A DNA stretch of 64,000 nucleotides from Lunularia cruciata. Lineage: Eukaryota; Streptophyta; Marchantiopsida; Lunulariales; Lunulariaceae. Positions within the stretch are counted from its first letter, which is position 1; each line of letters starts with the position of its first letter. A model generated the notes under the pieces. That model did not search any database. It was not told where the DNA came from and worked only from the letters and a program-made list of their open reading frames with translations. A program made the translations under genes and the position numbers. Shown piece by piece: positions 37,662 to 49,844 of this stretch. The DNA is taken from assembly GCA_948567375.1 (NCBI GenBank), contig OX419758.1, forward strand, positions 42,041,001 through 42,105,000, written 5' to 3'.

Positions 37662-38660
37662 TCGTGAATATCAGTACTAAACAAGAAATGTTACGAATGC
37701 CACATCTAGAATAGAAAATAACAAACATTCACTTCACTTCCCCATTCGATGTGGGCAATTATGGATTGAAATTTCAATTAAAAAGAGTTATTACTATACC
37801 CCTTAAACATGTAACACAAAAAACTTTGTGAGTCACTATTTTCTTTCCCCCTGATATTTTATGGGATTCAGTCCTCCGGGAGGATTTATGGTTTTCTTTA
37901 TATGGGATGCGACTCACTACACGTCAAATTTTGGCCGGGGTACTGTAAAAGAAGTCTTCAATATCACGAAGACTTCAGTTTCAACCTCAGGAGCACATGG
38001 TAGAGGTTTATGGGTTAAGTTAGTTGAGACAATTATCTGATGCGTGGTGGAAGAGTGATAACTTGCCATGCATTATTAATTATCCTAATTAATACTTACA
38101 TATCCATCTCTAAATCTCTTGTTACCATAAACTAAAACGGGTTACTTTTTCCTTGGACCGTAGTATTTTCTATGGCATGTGGTGCGAGTACTGTAAAACT
38201 TAAGGCGTGGCCCAGTTACATCCACCATCAATTTCGCTCCAAATATTGGAGGGTTTCAGATTTAAAGGTGATGGAATATTTACGGACTTTTAGTGACCTC
38301 CATAGAATGTTTTATGATACCCATAGACAAGATGCGACTGGATATGAAATCGTCGCATAAATTTTTAGAGTTTAACGGAACAACAGATAAATTTAAAAAT
38401 GATGAAACAGGACTCTATGGGTAATCCCGTAACCTGCTGAAAGCCCATGGGTCACTTTTTAGATTACCCATAGGTTTTCCCACATCTACGGATATTTTTA
38501 TCGTAAACACCCGTTGAACTCCTGCACACGGTCCATAAAAGTCGTACTGACTGTTCGTAAATTGTTTGCTGGTATTATTGAATCACATTAAAGTTAAATC
38601 TGAACCTGTCCACTGTAAAAAGAAATTGCGGATATTTCATGGACCCCAAAACCCTCGTTC
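37662..38660. other. Intergenic, nothing recognised
   Basis: No gene is supported. A 12-bp perfect inverted repeat, CTATGGGTAATC (38414-38425) and GATTACCCATAG (38462-38473), could form a hairpin. A related CTATGGGTAAT word occurs at 29039. Confidence 0.45.
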
Positions 38661-38692
38661 TAAATCTTCTCCCCCACTGTCTATATAAACCA

Positions 38693-38771
38693 TAAAATGG
38701 GGCTTAGCCCCATTTTACGGCTCTCCCTTGTAAGGCTTGATGGGGTCTTCCCATACACGGTCGCCTTCTCT
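38693..38771 (+). mobile_element. RLE-LINE tail module with internal deletion
   Basis: GGGGCTTAGCCCCATTTTAC leads through GGCTTGATGGGGTCTTCCC directly to ACACGGTCGCC, missing the usual TCCTTC-T-rich spacer. An exact 14-bp repeat TAAATCTTCTCCCC lies at 38661-38674 and 38797-38810. It is outside the recognisable module by about 20 bp on each side and may be the TSD of a slightly larger insertion. Confidence 0.78.
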
Positions 38772-38810
38772 CTATTCATAAAGCGTAAAAACATTTTAAA
38801 TCTTCTCCCC

Positions 38811-41800
38811 ATTTGTCGGTAATTCTTTCATAACTGGTCACTGAAGGATATTTGTTAAATATATTTAGGAGTAAAGTTATTTCGAAAGCCTCCGATGAAT
38901 ATTAATAGTGAATAGTCGCTTCTTTTCAATGGTCGGGTTCAGTCCCCGATTAGATTTGGACATGTCACCCATGTCCCGACGTTTGAGACTTCTAGGGAGA
39001 AGAACTTAATATATATTGCAGGCTCTTGTGGTTGACTAGTGACGATGCGACAAACAAAAACAAACGTAAATTGCGTCTGTGGTATCTGTGGAACTAGACC
39101 TGCAGCATGGGATTTGATGTGATGATGATATGATGATTTGATAGGCCTACAGTACTCTCTCTGAAATGGTCTGCCCTTTGGAAATAGATTCTGCGTGAGA
39201 CTGGACTCTGGAGCCTCCCTCACGTTCGAGCCGGCCGGGTTAGGATGGGAGTTACATTTGTGCCGGCTCAGGCGACCTAACATCTCTGGCCTTAAGAAAC
39301 AAAATGGACTTTAACAGATCCGAATGCAGTGGTTCAATCAGACTTCTATCGATGAGATGTTTCTGAGGAATTCATGTCTGTTCTAGAGCCTGTTGTTATG
39401 TTTGCACGGCCTGTGTTGAAATATCACAATGCACACTTCAGGAAGTGCAAAATATCAAGTGGATATTTTGCACATAACAGGGGGTCTCAAAAATGAATTT
39501 GACAGGAATCGTGCATTCCCGTAAGGATCCCGTCATTTTATCCCGCGAACCAAAACAGGTACATTATGAAACCACCCATAAAATCTAGAGTTTGAGATGG
39601 TTTCCTTTCGGGTCACTTTTTCGGTAGAGAAGGTGAATGGACCACCACCCATGACCGTAAAAATATTTGCAGGGCACAATTTTAATTTCCGTAACATTTC
39701 TAAAAGCAACGGGAGCATTTCTCGAACGAGTAATGAATTCTCTTCAACACACCCCATAACGATTTACATGATTAGGGTTTGACCTCCCGTAAAATAATTC
39801 AGGGGAGGATTTTTGAAATCCCCTAATGGCGATCTTTTATTCTACTCCATATAGAGACTTTCAGCTAGTAAAACAAGCTAACCTACCTGTGAAATGATGA
39901 AAAAACTAACAGTACATAAACTCTGCAGACAAAGCCTTTGATTCATAAGTTTGGTGCCAAACTGGGAATACAAGAAAATACGAGCGCTTTTTTACGATCC
40001 ATTAGGGTATGAAACAAGATGGAAAATCATATTTGGATATTTATATAGGCAAAATCTTTCATAAATGCATTGCCGGGTTAAAATTGGTTGGTTTTAAATC
40101 GTGATTGATAACTGAGTGATCTTCCCTTTAGTCCTAGAGAACAGCGGACAGATTCTTAGCACAATATCACCAATGCATCACCAAATTAGGTGATGAGGAT
40201 CACTAACAGAGAAACTATTATCCTAAACCTGCAACAGATATGTGTGGTTCGCTAATTTCAAAAGTAAAACTTGATGTTCAAGGCATTATGAAATTGTGTT
40301 TTCTCCGGATGCTCTTTTACCTCCGAGCAGGTAAATGAAAATCCAGTTACCGAGCAACAAAGACCATGCGGCTACCCAAACCAAGTCGCCTGTAGTCCAT
40401 TACAGTTACAGTTGCTCTCCACAGTACGGCACTACAGTACAGTGGACGGTACACTACTCCGGAGATCAACATTTGATTTTAACTAGCGCGATGAAAGCCA
40501 CGACCGAAGCTGGTACGTAACATCCTTCAGATCCGTTTTTTCAGTCACCTGCTTTTGTGAACTCTTTCAGTTTTGTGATACAAGGGTGATGCAATCTCAT
40601 GAGTGAGGTCCCAGCAAAATCAGCGACGAGGAGGACTGATTACACATTGCCAAAGTCGATATGCATGAATGCAGTGTGTGACGACCAGCAGGTGTTGACT
40701 TGAACCACATTCCACCGGAAATATGTGACATAGCTCACAATTCTGTTATTGAGGTCATCAGAACTGAAGGATGATGATAAGGTTTCCCCGTAGTCCTCAC
40801 TTGTTTCATGTGGGAAGAAGAATCGAAGATGAATGGGGAAATACGTCAGAACGTTACAGAGCTTGTATCATGGAAGTGCTGCAGGAGGCATGTATATTCT
40901 AGTTTCTGTGATTTTTCATCCTCAAGAAATGAGATCTCAAGAAAATGTACAACAGTAGGTAGGGTATCACCCTACTTATATATCGTTTACTGCAGAGTCA
41001 CCCCACAAAGTGAGGAGAATGCACTCCCTGCAGATTTGTTATGAAATAAGTGGGAATAAGCTGTGAATATGAAATCCTTTTACTAACAAAGATTAGTCAT
41101 CATGCAGAGTCAAGACGTCGTACTTATAGATCCCATGTACTGTTGACATCGAGCCACTCGGTATGTGGAGAATGCACGCTTTGGCACTTTTGCACAACAT
41201 TTGAGGAGGTCCTGATATAAGATATTTAACCAAATGAGCTCTTGATACAGTCAGAAATACCATTCCCATCGTACAACGAACATAGCTGAAATATTCGGTA
41301 AAGTTCAACTTGGTATTTGTGATATTCTACTATGGTGTAGAGTCACGCCAAAGTGTTTGGAGATGCAAGATGTGGCATTCTGCAGAGGACTCTGGTAAAG
41401 ATTAACTCTGCAAATCTCTTCCCAGCAAGAGTTTCGGTCATTGGGCCAGAGTTTAAACTTGGTACTTATGATCTATAAACTGTCAACCACTCTCTTAGCA
41501 GAATGCAATCTGCCACTTTTGCCTAGAAAACACCTAAAGATTTAGCGAGGAACATTATGATGCTATATATGCGGTTCTTGACTAGATAAAGCTGTAACCA
41601 CTCTAAGCCGATTGTCATGTGCATTTGAACAGAGATAGTACAATCATCTCTTCAATTTTTAAGACAAAGACTTGCCTGTGGCTCTGTACTACTTCACAGT
41701 AGAGATCATTCATGATGTTGTCCACACTGACTCCACAATCGACTACAGAAGGCCCACACGGAAAAGAAATTGCCCATTACATTTTACATTCTGTAGCAGT

Positions 41801-43766
41801 TTATGACATGAATCATTAACTAGACATTGAGATGAGAACACTGTAAATCAGTGCAAATTTAAGGCTGTAATCATGGAGAAATGGTGGATAAATATAAAAT
41901 ACAGAATATGCAAGTGGAAGGAAGCAAGGCGAACCTTACTTGTGTAACCATTGATTGACTACTTCTGACTATTTCTGTACTCAAAAGGTTTGAGTACAGA
42001 AACACTTTGATGTTTGGAAGAAGCTCATAAGTGGAAGAGATCATTTGGATTCTCTCTATAAGATTCAAATGCGGATCTTACTGAACTACAGGGTTTAGGG
42101 TTTAGGGTACAGTTAGTAGACCTCACTGCGTAAACAGGTATCGACTATCCTGAAAAAGCTCGAGAGGAAAAGACATAATCTAGAATTTTCATTCCAAATT
42201 GAATCAGATCGCTGTAGTTAGAGGTCTAGGGTAAAGCGACAGAGGTAGGAGAACACGAAGGAAGGAGTCTACCGTACCTGGTAATCTTCCGCTCAGGATC
42301 CTAGGTTCTTCAGGTTTTGCAAATATTGTACGACGCTCTTCGCCCGAAGCTGGAAGAGGGACAAGAGCTCACGACTGTACGGGCCCCACTAAAACTCCGT
42401 GCCGGCAATGTACTATGCCCAATAAACTCAAGAAGTTCCCGCTCTGAATCTGGAAGCAGGCGTCACCTCCAACCTTGATGAGTACAGTAATGAAACTGGA
42501 GTTCCAAACAGACTTACGCAGTTCGATATCAGTTATCTTCGGTAGGACTGTTAGGTTCAGGATACTTCCCATGTGGCGTCCTCAAGTTCGCTTCTCAGTG
42601 AGCATACAAATGGTGTTGTCACTGTCCGATTAATGCGAAGCTCGACAGGCACATGTGAACCCCACCATGGATGATGTGTTATATATAAGTCCGACGTTTC
42701 CTGATGAAGTGTCCTGACTGGACAGTATGATGATCAAACCGTTGATTGGGTACAGTTAGAAGATGTTAGTTCTCACTACTATACATTACTGTGTTATGGT
42801 TCTGCGCAATTGCGATACCGTCTATGAACGGCTACCGACTACAACAACGAAATAGAATGTCAAAGTCGGCGCTAAATCCATAGACCCTGTGCCTGCAATA
42901 CAAGTATAATATATCACAAGTACTAAAGCATGATTCATTAAGCATCTCCGTACCCAGACATGTTCAAATTTGAGGGGGGTATACACAATCGGTACCGTCG
43001 CAAGAGTGTACAGTCCCGAGTGGTTGTCTTCAAAAGTTCCACTAAATGATTGTTATCCTGACACTACAGTCATGCGAAATCTGGTTACCGTATCTACCGA
43101 AGTTATTAACGTTAGAGTAGACGTGACCAGTAGCATATCCGTACCCTAAAGTATTTACTTGGTAGATCTTGTGAGGTAGAATTTATACCATACCCGATAA
43201 TCATCACTTGTCGTAAGATGCTACGCGTGCATTTCATGTTGTCAAATATCTGAACTTGCAAAATTATTAGTGCACATAAAGATCAAAGTATTTTCTACTA
43301 CAGCTCATGTGTTCAGTTGTACCGACCGGTGTTGAGGCAATCCTATGAAGATACGACACTGCTTTTAATCAAGTCGAATGCAGTCTCACAGACGTGTATT
43401 CCTTGCTGCTCGGATGATATTTGAGAGTGGAGTAATCACGGTGGTCACCTGTACTGTTACAGTTACACGGCTGTCCTTGATACTCCGTCTCAAAATCCGC
43501 ATGTTCTTGGACTTGTTCTTGCAACTGAAGAACTGATGAAAAGTGCTCACTGAGCTCCACATGCAGGGCCCAGCCTGTTCATACGTAGTCGGGATGGGCC
43601 AAGAATGTAAGATTCGTGAGTTCCAAAGAATGCACAGGTACATTCCACGAGTTACAGTATATATTCGCTCAAATTGGCTGTTCTCTCTCTGACAGTTTGA
43701 CCATTGATCAGAGCGAAACTAGTACAAACTACTGGAGGAAACTTCTGTCCACAAATGCCATCCACT
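38811..43766. other. Intergenic, no gene supported
   Basis: Higher GC than the 18-34 kb stretch but no motif-bearing ORF. A loose repeat with words 'gcagagtca', 'ggagaatgca' and 'tgccactttt' recurs between about 40985 and 41520. The interstitial TTTAGGG run lies at 42091. Confidence 0.45.
42091..42107. repeat. Interstitial telomere-like motif
   Basis: GGGTTTAGGGTTTAGGG, about two and a half units of the plant-type TTTAGGG repeat. It is too short to be a telomere and could also act as a telo-box type promoter element. Confidence 0.7.
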
Positions 43767-43779
43767 TCTTCCTTAGAGT

Positions 43780-43876
43780 AAAAGGAAAGGCGACCGCGTA
43801 GGATGTCAAGAAGGATGGGAAGATCCCATCAAGCCCCACAAGGATAAAACACAAGAGGTAAAGTAAGGCTAAGTCC
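43780..43876 (-). mobile_element. RLE-LINE tail module with 13-bp TSD
   Basis: About 97 bp in reverse orientation, from AAAGGCGACCGCGTAGG to GGCTAAGTCC. TCTTCCTTAGAGT occurs exactly at 43767-43779 and 43877-43889. In element sense the inserted end reads CGCCTTTCCTTTT and the target begins ACTC. Confidence 0.9.
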
Positions 43877-44291
43877 TCTTCCTTAGAGTTGCTTGTTCAT
43901 CTTTTGCAATTCCCATCTTCAGATCTATGTCTCGATCTACCTCCACCGCTATCAGTATATTTATATTACTTATTCAGGCTACCTAGCCAGGTCTGTCTTC
44001 CTCTCTACCATACCCTGCTCACCGCTTGAACTCTCCACCGAACCAACGGTACTGTGATGTACCGACTACCCTCCAGCTGAAAGACTTATTGCATGTTCAC
44101 CAATCTATAGACCTGTTGCAGGCAGACTACGGTCACATGTACTTCCCTGTTCAGTAGTCCTGCCAAGAGCATTTTTCTAACTTCAAGTTCTAGGGCATTT
44201 CGCTCTTTGAAGACTATAGCTAGCTGATAATTGAAACCATTAGGTGTTCAACTGCATTGCTACTCGTGGTTAGACCAACGGAGTGACGAAC

Positions 44292-44295
<4 letters not shown>

Positions 44296-44360
<65 letters not shown>
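44296..44360. repeat. (TA)n microsatellite
   Basis: A run of about 32 TA dinucleotides. The Ile-Tyr frame across it is an artefact. Confidence 0.97.
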
Positions 44361-44363
<3 letters not shown>

Positions 44364-44836
44364 AGTTCTATACCACTTTCCCAAATTTTACCATCTCAAC
44401 ATGCACGGATTTTGTAACAGTTCGGGCATTTGGACCCGGTCTAATAACATAATATGAATTGAACTTGAGTTTGCCAAACTTCACAGCTCAAACTTTTTTG
44501 TCCGCTTGAAAAGAAAAAGACATGTTCGATCCCATCAAGGTCAATTGATGGACACTTGGTGCAGTTTATGGTAAACAAGTAGTCCTCTCCATTTTCGGAT
44601 AGTTGGTTGCTTCCAATCAATCAGACGCAACACTAGTTTAGCTTCAAGATGGATAGATCAACTTACTAAGAGGACACACGTTAGGAACAATGACCCGAGT
44701 TCTGTCCATTTGCCTCACACTTTAACCCCTCCGTTCAGTCAAGTCTGGATAAGACTTCCTGGTAGCTGCTTACATGGTGCATATTGCAGAGACGTACCTG
44801 TTTTCTTTACATTGCTTCACCTCGTCAATGACAAAC

Positions 44837-44913
44837 CTGATTAGATTGTACTTTATGTACAATCTTGTATTTACTTGTATTACGATACCTTGCATAAAGT
44901 ACATCTAATCAAG
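44837..44913. repeat. Inverted repeat with roughly 35-bp loop
   Basis: The left arm at 44837-44857 (CTGATTAGATTGTACTTTATG) and right arm at 44893-44913 are reverse complements except for a one-base gap. It could be a folded-back transposon remnant or a transcribed hairpin. No other member was seen in the window. Confidence 0.75.
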
Positions 44914-45377
44914 TTGGCCCCTAACGAGGGAAGTATAGTCTATCTCATCAAGTTGCATGAAGAAACAGAGAAGTCCCAACGGCCAGCAAGGAAGTAAGGC
45001 GACCACGTTCAACACAAGAAGGATGGAAAACCACATCAAGCTCTAAAGGGAGAGACAAAAAGAGGTAGAATGGGGCTAGGTCCCAATAATATAGAAATGA
45101 GAAATCTGCCTTAATGCACCTAAGAAATTAAAACTATGCAAATCATAAGGTTTGCAAACTATTGGAGCATTCACAGAAGCATCACTTAGAGTAATTGCTC
45201 TCATATGGATTGCACTTGTAGTAAAACAATGTACACATGTTATCTAAAGTATATTAAAAAGTATGAGAGTTAGAATGATACCCCTTAGTGTCTAATATGA
45301 TAAGCATTCGTGCACTCTTTGACAAACATGTCAAATGCCATGTCCATCATTCCATATAATTCCAAGGCTAGAAGAAC

Positions 45378-45798
45378 TGTAACAACATGGAGATTAGCAA
45401 CAATGTTAGGGCTAACAAAGTAGCAAATAGAACAAATTAACCTAGAATATTCTAGAAGTATCTAGGAAGTTACTTGGGAAATTTCTCAGTTAGCTTTACT
45501 TGCACCCCAAATAGGTAGTTTCTAGAAGGAAACTTCTAGAAGCTTCCAACTAGCTTAGCTCGCATGCCAAGTAAGCAGCTTCTAGAAAAGAAACTCTTGA
45601 GAAGCTTCCTAGTTAACTTGGCTTGCATTCCAAGGAAATTGCTCAAGGAAACTTCTTGAGAAGCTTCTCAAAGCCTTATATGCTCCATATAAATACCAAA
45701 CTAAAGCTCATGCTAGGCATTCAAAGTTTCACTCATTCTAGTGTTCCAATGTGATCTTATATTCTCCTATTTCTCTCCTCGGTCTTGGGTCTTTCACA
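45378..45798 (+). repeat. 5' LTR, chromovirus family A (outer element)
   Basis: 421 bp, TGTAACAAC...TTTCACA. The left flank is AGAAC (45373-45377) and the flank after the 3' LTR is TGAAC (56423-56427), a 5-bp TSD with one change. It contains perfect heat-shock-element triplets GAATATTCTAGAA (45445-45457) and TTCTAGAAGCTTC (45534-45546), plus additional GAAnnTTC pairs at 45601, 45648 and 45660. Confidence 0.92.
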
Positions 45799-45799
45799 T

Positions 45800-45811
45800 T
45801 GGTATCAGAGC
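45800..45811 (+). other. Primer-binding site (initiator Met tRNA type)
   Basis: TGGTATCAGAGC begins one base after the 5' LTR. It is the usual plant tRNA-iMet primer site for reverse transcription. Confidence 0.9.
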
Positions 45812-46184
45812 AAGAATGGGATAGATGGAATTTATGGACCACCAAATCCATTGGAATTTTTGTGTTTGGGTACTACCCAAACATCACTTCACATTTTGGG
45901 CAAAATTTTCTAAATGCAATCACCTTGTATGAGGAACACTTGGTACTTTTGGTTGTAACTTATGGAAAATGGTGGACGTATTGCATCTATGTGTTAATCA
46001 ATTAGATAAATTGAGGGTAGTGAGATAGAGTAGAAGCCATGGTGGCAATGCCCGAGGTTATCATTGCTATGCAACAACAAATCAAACACCTTACTTGATT
46101 GTTGGATGAATGAGACCAACAACGACAAGAGCACGTAAAGAGAGCACCATTTTGAGAAGGAGAAGTCTGAATCCAATTTCCAAA

Positions 46185-46930
46185 ACCCAAGGTATTTGAT
46201 GGCAAGAATCTCCCAAGCGCAATGGAGAATTTTGTATTTGACTGTGAATGTTATTTTGAGACTACAAATCTTCAAGATAAACAAAAATAAATTCTCTTAT
46301 CTTCAAGCCAATTGGATGGAGCAACAACGCTATGCTAGCAATTTCAAGTGGAGCAAGCTGAAAGGCAGTTTGTTGCACCAATCTTGACATGGGAAGAATT
46401 CAAGGGTGCAATAATTGGACAATTCCAAGTGATAGATGCCACACAAGATAAGTTGGTAGAGTTGAAGCAGGTCAGTTCTATAAGAAGCTATATCACGTAA
46501 TTCTAAAACGCCATTATGAAAATTCTAGACATAATGGATGGTGACGTTTTGGATCAATTTGTGAGGGGCTTGAAGTCACGAACCAAATTAGAAGTGACTA
46601 TGTGAGAGCCAAAATACTTGGAAAAAGCCATGCAACTAGTAGAGTGCTTTGATTCCTTGTTTGCAATAACTTGGTCTTGACCTTGACCTTTACAAAACCA
46701 ACTCATATAGAGTAGCCAACACCAATGGAGATTGATGCCATCCAACAGAAACCACTTGGTACAACAGATCAAGAAAGATTGTGGCAAAATGGCAATTGCT
46801 TTTATTGTTGCCGAATTGGACATCATGTTGTTGAATGTCTACTCAAGAATGGGTGATCTTGACAAATTGTCCAAATGGAGATTGTGGAGCGGAATGATCA
46901 AGAAAATGAGGAATCCCAATAGGAGATTTT
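46185..46930 (+). pseudogene. Gag remnant, outer family-A element
   Basis: The frame starts near VFDGKNLPSAMENFVFDCE, continues past point stops, and ends in a CCHC knuckle at 46797-46838 (CFYC, then RIGHH, then EC; C-X2-C-X4-H-X4-C). Several frameshifts make it non-functional. Gag would form the particle that packages element RNA. Confidence 0.8.
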
Positions 46931-47028
46931 GAGCTATTGGAAACTTGATTAGTTCCAATGGGATTGAAAGCTCAACCTATGTAAGTTTGCTTCACTTCCA
47001 AAGTACAATATCTGATCATGGTTGCAAG

Positions 47029-47330
47029 ATTTTGGTTGATTGTGGAAGTTCAAAGAATTGAGTATTCATATCAAGCCAATAAAGAAATTGAGTATTCGTA
47101 TCGAGCTAATAATTGAAAGTAGATTGATGATGGAAAATGGTAGAAAAGGTTCTGCATGCCGTACCTCGCGTCTTGTTACCTTCAAGATTGGGAAGGAGTA
47201 TTTAGAGTGTATGAGGTTTGTAGCGGCACACACCTCTACACTATGATGTCATTTTAGGTTTTCCTTGGCTTGAACATCATAAGGTTCAATTTGATTGGAA
47301 CTAATAAAAATTCAAGTACAATACCAAGTT
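47029..47330 (+). pseudogene. Protease remnant, outer family-A element
   Basis: ILVDCGSSKN is followed by a stop, then LMMENGRKGSACRTS and VTFKIGKEYLECMRF. The catalytic triad position reads D-C-G (47038-47046) instead of D-S/T-G. Confidence 0.7.
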
Positions 47331-47599
47331 AAGAATTTCCGATTAGGTTGTCTAGTACCTTTGAGTAAGACACCTAAGAATAGTCAATCCCAAGATGTAA
47401 GTTTGTCCAAAAAGTAGCCATCGAGCAATATTTGAAGGAAGATAAGTCCATAGATGGGAAGTTTATTAGTGAAGTAACTACAGAGCAAGCTTTGCAGGAA
47501 GATAAGTCTATTTTTGCGGTACGGATTAAGCGGATTGCACAAGGATAAATCTGAGGTGGATCAAATAGTTCAAGGGTTTCTAGATGTGTTTTTGGATGA

Positions 47600-48560
47600 T
47601 CTACCAAGGAGATTACCCTCTGAGCATGGTATGCCCTTCAAGATTGAATTCTTGCCAAGGAGTACTCCAATGACTAGACCAATCTATTGGCTCTCACCAA
47701 GGGAGTTGGAGGAGTTGCAAATAATACTTATGGAGTTTTTAAAGAAGAATTTCATATGACATAATACATCTTGGGGAGTACCAATACTATTTGTTCCAAA
47801 GAAGGATGGAGGACTTTGTTTTTGTATTGATTCTTGTGGGCTCAATAAACAAACGATGAAGAATGCATATCTCTTGCCTTAAATTGATGACTTGCTTGAT
47901 CAATTGAGTAGAGCACCATACTTCTCCAAGTTGGATCTTCATAGTAGCTATTGGAAAATCCACATTGATAGGGAGGATATGCAAAAGACTACCTTTTGCT
48001 CAAGGTATGGGTATTTTGAATGGAGAGTTTTAATGCTCCAATAGTCTTCATAGATCAAATGCATCAAGTGTTGGATGGACTACTGGATCAATATGTGGTC
48101 GTGTTCTTGGATGATGTTTTAATCTATAACAGATAGAGGCAAAACATGTACGGGAAGTCCTAAGGTGACTATGTAAATGGAAGTTTTATTGCAAAAAGTC
48201 AAAGTGTGCCTTTTGGCAAAAGGAAGTCACCTTCTTGGGTCACAAAATCTCATTAGGAGGTATCAAGATAGAAAAGGAGAAAATCAAGGCCACTATTGAT
48301 TGGCCTACTCCAAAGGATGCCACAGAAGTGCAAGCATTTGATGGATTGGTAAGGTTTTTCTGACGGTTCATCCACTATTATGCACACATGGCAGCACCAT
48401 TGACCAACCTCTTGGAGAAAAACTCAAACTTTCAATGGACTGCCAAGAAAAAGCATTCCAGAAGTTGAAACATATGGTATCTTCAAGACCTATTCTTCAA
48501 CCATATGATCCTCAACTACCTTGTGTAGTTGACTGCAATGTTTCTAACTTTGCTATTGGA
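47600..48560 (+). pseudogene. Reverse transcriptase remnant, outer family-A element
   Basis: It shows [30 protein letters not shown] and the catalytic FLDD (48104-48115). A few nucleotides are missing after YFEWRVL and stops interrupt several motifs. The Asp pair is intact but the frame is not. Confidence 0.85.
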
Positions 48561-48638
48561 GTTGTGTTGTAATAGGAATTCCCAAATGGGTTACATCCCA
48601 TTGCCTTTTGTGTCTTGCCAATTAAACACCATAGAAAG
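48480..48638 (+). pseudogene. RNase H remnant, first half (outer element)
   Basis: It reads ILQPYDPQLPCVVDCNVSNF and continues to the insertion point after the codons for NTIER. The second half resumes at 54288 with the frame SAQDQEQLAMVYATKVWRYY. The join identifies the insertion site of the inner element. Confidence 0.8.
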
Positions 48639-48925
48639 TGTAAAAGACCAAGACCAAGGAGAGAAATAGGAGAATGGAAACTCATATTGAGACACTTGAA
48701 TGTGGAAAAACTCCAAATGCCTAGCATGAGCTTTAGCTCTTAAATTTATACGGATCATACAAGGCTCTTGAGAAGCTTCCTTGAGCTTCTTTCTTGGAGT
48801 GCAAGCCAAGTTAATTGGGAAGTTTCTCAAGAAGCTTCCTTCTAGGAGCTACTTACTTGGCGTGCAAGCTAAGTTAGTAAGAAGCTTCTAGAAGCTTTCT
48901 TCTAAAAGCTACCTACTTGGAGTGC

Positions 48926-49668
48926 TGTAATACTCCAAGGACAAGAGAAGAGAGAAAACACAGATTGCACACTCAAACATTTGATGCCCCATTTGACGGG
49001 AGCACATTCTCTTTATTATATAGACAAAGAGGATCTCCTCCAAGGAAGCTCCACCATAGGATTAGGGACACAGATAGGTGACATGTCAGCAAGCTCCACC
49101 CTTGGATTACTTACTTGGATGGGTGACATGTTTGGTCTAGGTCCTATCTGGTTGGTCAAACAAGCTTTGACCGAAGGGAATCTTTTAGGGAATCTTCTTG
49201 TAGGAATCTTAGAATCATGTGAGTAAGGTACCGTTGGAAAGCTCTTGACAAGACAAAGAAGGGGGAGGGAAGGCCAACCTTTCCTTTGTTGGGGGGGGAA
49301 TCTGCACATTTTCAAGGCCTAATTCATCCGTTTAAGCCTCCGAAATTGCCTTTAAAGATTTCAGGCATATTTCAGTTCCTACTCTATTAGTAGAAGTCCC
49401 CTTTTGGTGATACCTATTTCTGATCTGTTTAGTCCATCATGTGTAACATCCTTCTAGATGTTACCAAACCAATTGTCACCTTTAAATCATATGTCTAGCT
49501 ATTGGTTCTAAGGTTCTCAAGTCTATTTTGGTTTCTGCCCTATTAGTAGAAGTACTCTTTTGGTGATACTTCTATCTTATCTATTTTGACCATCATGTAT
49601 AACATCATTCTAGATGTTACCAAACCAAATTTCACATCTAGATCATATGGCTAGCTCTTGGTATTACA
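48926..49668 (-). mobile_element. Solo LTR, family B, inside the inner element's 3' LTR
   Basis: 743 bp, TGTAATACTCC...GGTATTACA, in reverse orientation relative to family B. The exact 5-bp TSD AGTGC lies at 48921-48925 and 49669-49673. Removing it restores a contiguous family-A LTR of about 428 bp. Confidence 0.93.
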
Positions 49669-49844
49669 AGTGCAAGCTAAGTTAGCTGGGAAGCTTTCCA
49701 AAAAGCTTTCCAAGAAGCTTTCTAGATACTTCTAGAATATTCTAGACTAATTTTTCTTATTTGCTACTTCATTATCCCTACTAACTTTGTTGCTAAACTC
49801 CATATTGTTTTATATTCTTACATGCTAGTTGGTGATGTACTTGT

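Noticed and set aside
44231-44452. ORF with repeated Ile-Tyr
   Set aside because: It is translated from the (TA)n microsatellite.
48926-49668. First read as part of the family-A LTR
   Set aside because: It has its own TG...CA ends and exact AGTGC duplications and matches family-B LTRs.
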